A stretch of 64,000 nucleotides of DNA from Bacteroidaceae bacterium (lineage in GTDB: Bacteria; Bacteroidota; Bacteroidia; Bacteroidales; Bacteroidaceae): NCBI GenBank assembly GCA_902362375.1, contig CABIVS010000010.1:187908-251907 (forward strand), read 5' to 3'. Shown in pieces: positions 63,699-64,000 of the stretch. The position numbers and the translations under genes are program-made. Below the pieces are notes generated by a model that was not told where the DNA came from, ran no database searches, and was given only the letters and a program-made list of their open reading frames with translations. Position 1 is the first letter of the stretch. Each line of letters begins with the position of its first letter.

Positions 63699-64000
63699 TT
63701 AATCATTAGTACTATAGTATTTTGCATACCACTCTGCGAACGCTCTCAAACCATCTCGAAGTGGTGTTGACGGTTTGAAACCAAAGTCTTGCTCAAGAGG
63801 TGTGGTATCGGCGAATGTAACAGGAACATCCCCTGATTGCATCGGAACGAGTTCCTTATGAGCCTCAAAATCATAATCGGCAGGGAGAACTTTAGCGGTA
63901 ATTAGTTCTTCTTGAAGGATAGTCACAAAATCCAGCAGATTCTCTGGCGAGTTATTGCCAATGTTATACACTTTATATGGAGGAATTGGCAATCCATCCT
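63699..64000 (-). CDS. UDP-glucuronate 4-epimerase-like protein (C-terminal part, runs off the right edge)
   Basis: The minus-strand frame stays open to the window edge; the visible ~100 residues read DGLPIPPYKVYNIGNNSPE, LLDFVTILQEEL, MQSGDVPVTFADTTPLEQDF and PLRDGLRAFAEWYAKYY. This is the C-terminus of a UDP-glucuronate 4-epimerase/LpsL-type short-chain dehydrogenase, which would supply UDP-galacturonate. The cofactor and catalytic motifs lie beyond the window, so completeness cannot be judged. It is the most upstream operon gene visible. Confidence 0.85.
   Translation of the reverse strand, partial: DGLPIPPYKVYNIGNNSPENLLDFVTILQEELITAKVLPADYDFEAHKELVPMQSGDVPVTFADTTPLEQDFGFKPSTPLRDGLRAFAEWYAKYYSTND

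Overview
The window reads as chromosome of a Bacteroides species (Bacteroidales). The evidence is a set of start-proximal TAnnTTTG boxes (the Bacteroides -7 element), AT-rich leaders without strong Shine-Dalgarno sites, lipoproteins whose mature N-terminus is acidic, an Rnf operon headed by an RseC-like gene, and the VirE-N / DUF3987 / DUF4248 / HU-like / smalltalk / amidase gene set that Bacteroides commonly carries beside capsule loci. No rRNA, tRNA or CRISPR array was recognised.

Layout. 1-441: 5' part of a tyrosine recombinase running off the left edge, with three GTGTAAGCAG repeats in its upstream region. 647-37656: mostly core genome. It holds pyruvate phosphate dikinase; rRNA methyltransferase and pseudouridine synthase; a B12-type radical SAM protein; three envelope proteins of unknown role; map-rmuC; a cation/H+ antiporter; lepA; a small winged-helix protein; mntH-xth-C_GCAxxG; pheT-yebC-TSCPD; dnaB; ispE; galE; and the rseC-rnfBCDGEA operon. 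It ends in the accessory cassette (frameshifted small HTH-like gene, VirE-N, DUF3987, DUF4248, HU-like protein, smalltalk protein, amidase).

37789-64000 is one long minus-strand surface polysaccharide operon, seen from its 3' end; its promoter and any UpxY/UpxZ-type regulators must lie beyond the right edge. It encodes a UDP-L-FucNAc route (FnlA/B/C-like), a CDP-glucose-derived 6-deoxysugar branch (RfbF, RfbG, a reductase and a cupin), RmlA and RmlC, a UDP-uronate epimerase (partial), flippase, candidate polymerase, at least seven glycosyltransferases including an alpha-1,2-fucosyltransferase type, an acyltransferase/SGNH pair, an ATP-grasp enzyme, and at the 3' end WbuB, a WbpV-like epimerase, a MraY/WecA-like initiating transferase and WbuC.

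The operon carries three recombination scars: an rmlD'-'rmlB fusion that removes most of both genes, a chimeric glycosyltransferase/sugar-transferase pseudogene with an 8-C tract, and an IS5-type transposase remnant. The most unusual candidate is a 91-aa HTH-like gene (32986-33260, minus) that needs a -1 shift exactly at an A-AAA-AAG heptamer. Also notable are three 15-bp palindromes at exact 22-bp spacing, two families of interspersed long palindromes, and a hairpin-dense ispE-galE intergenic region.
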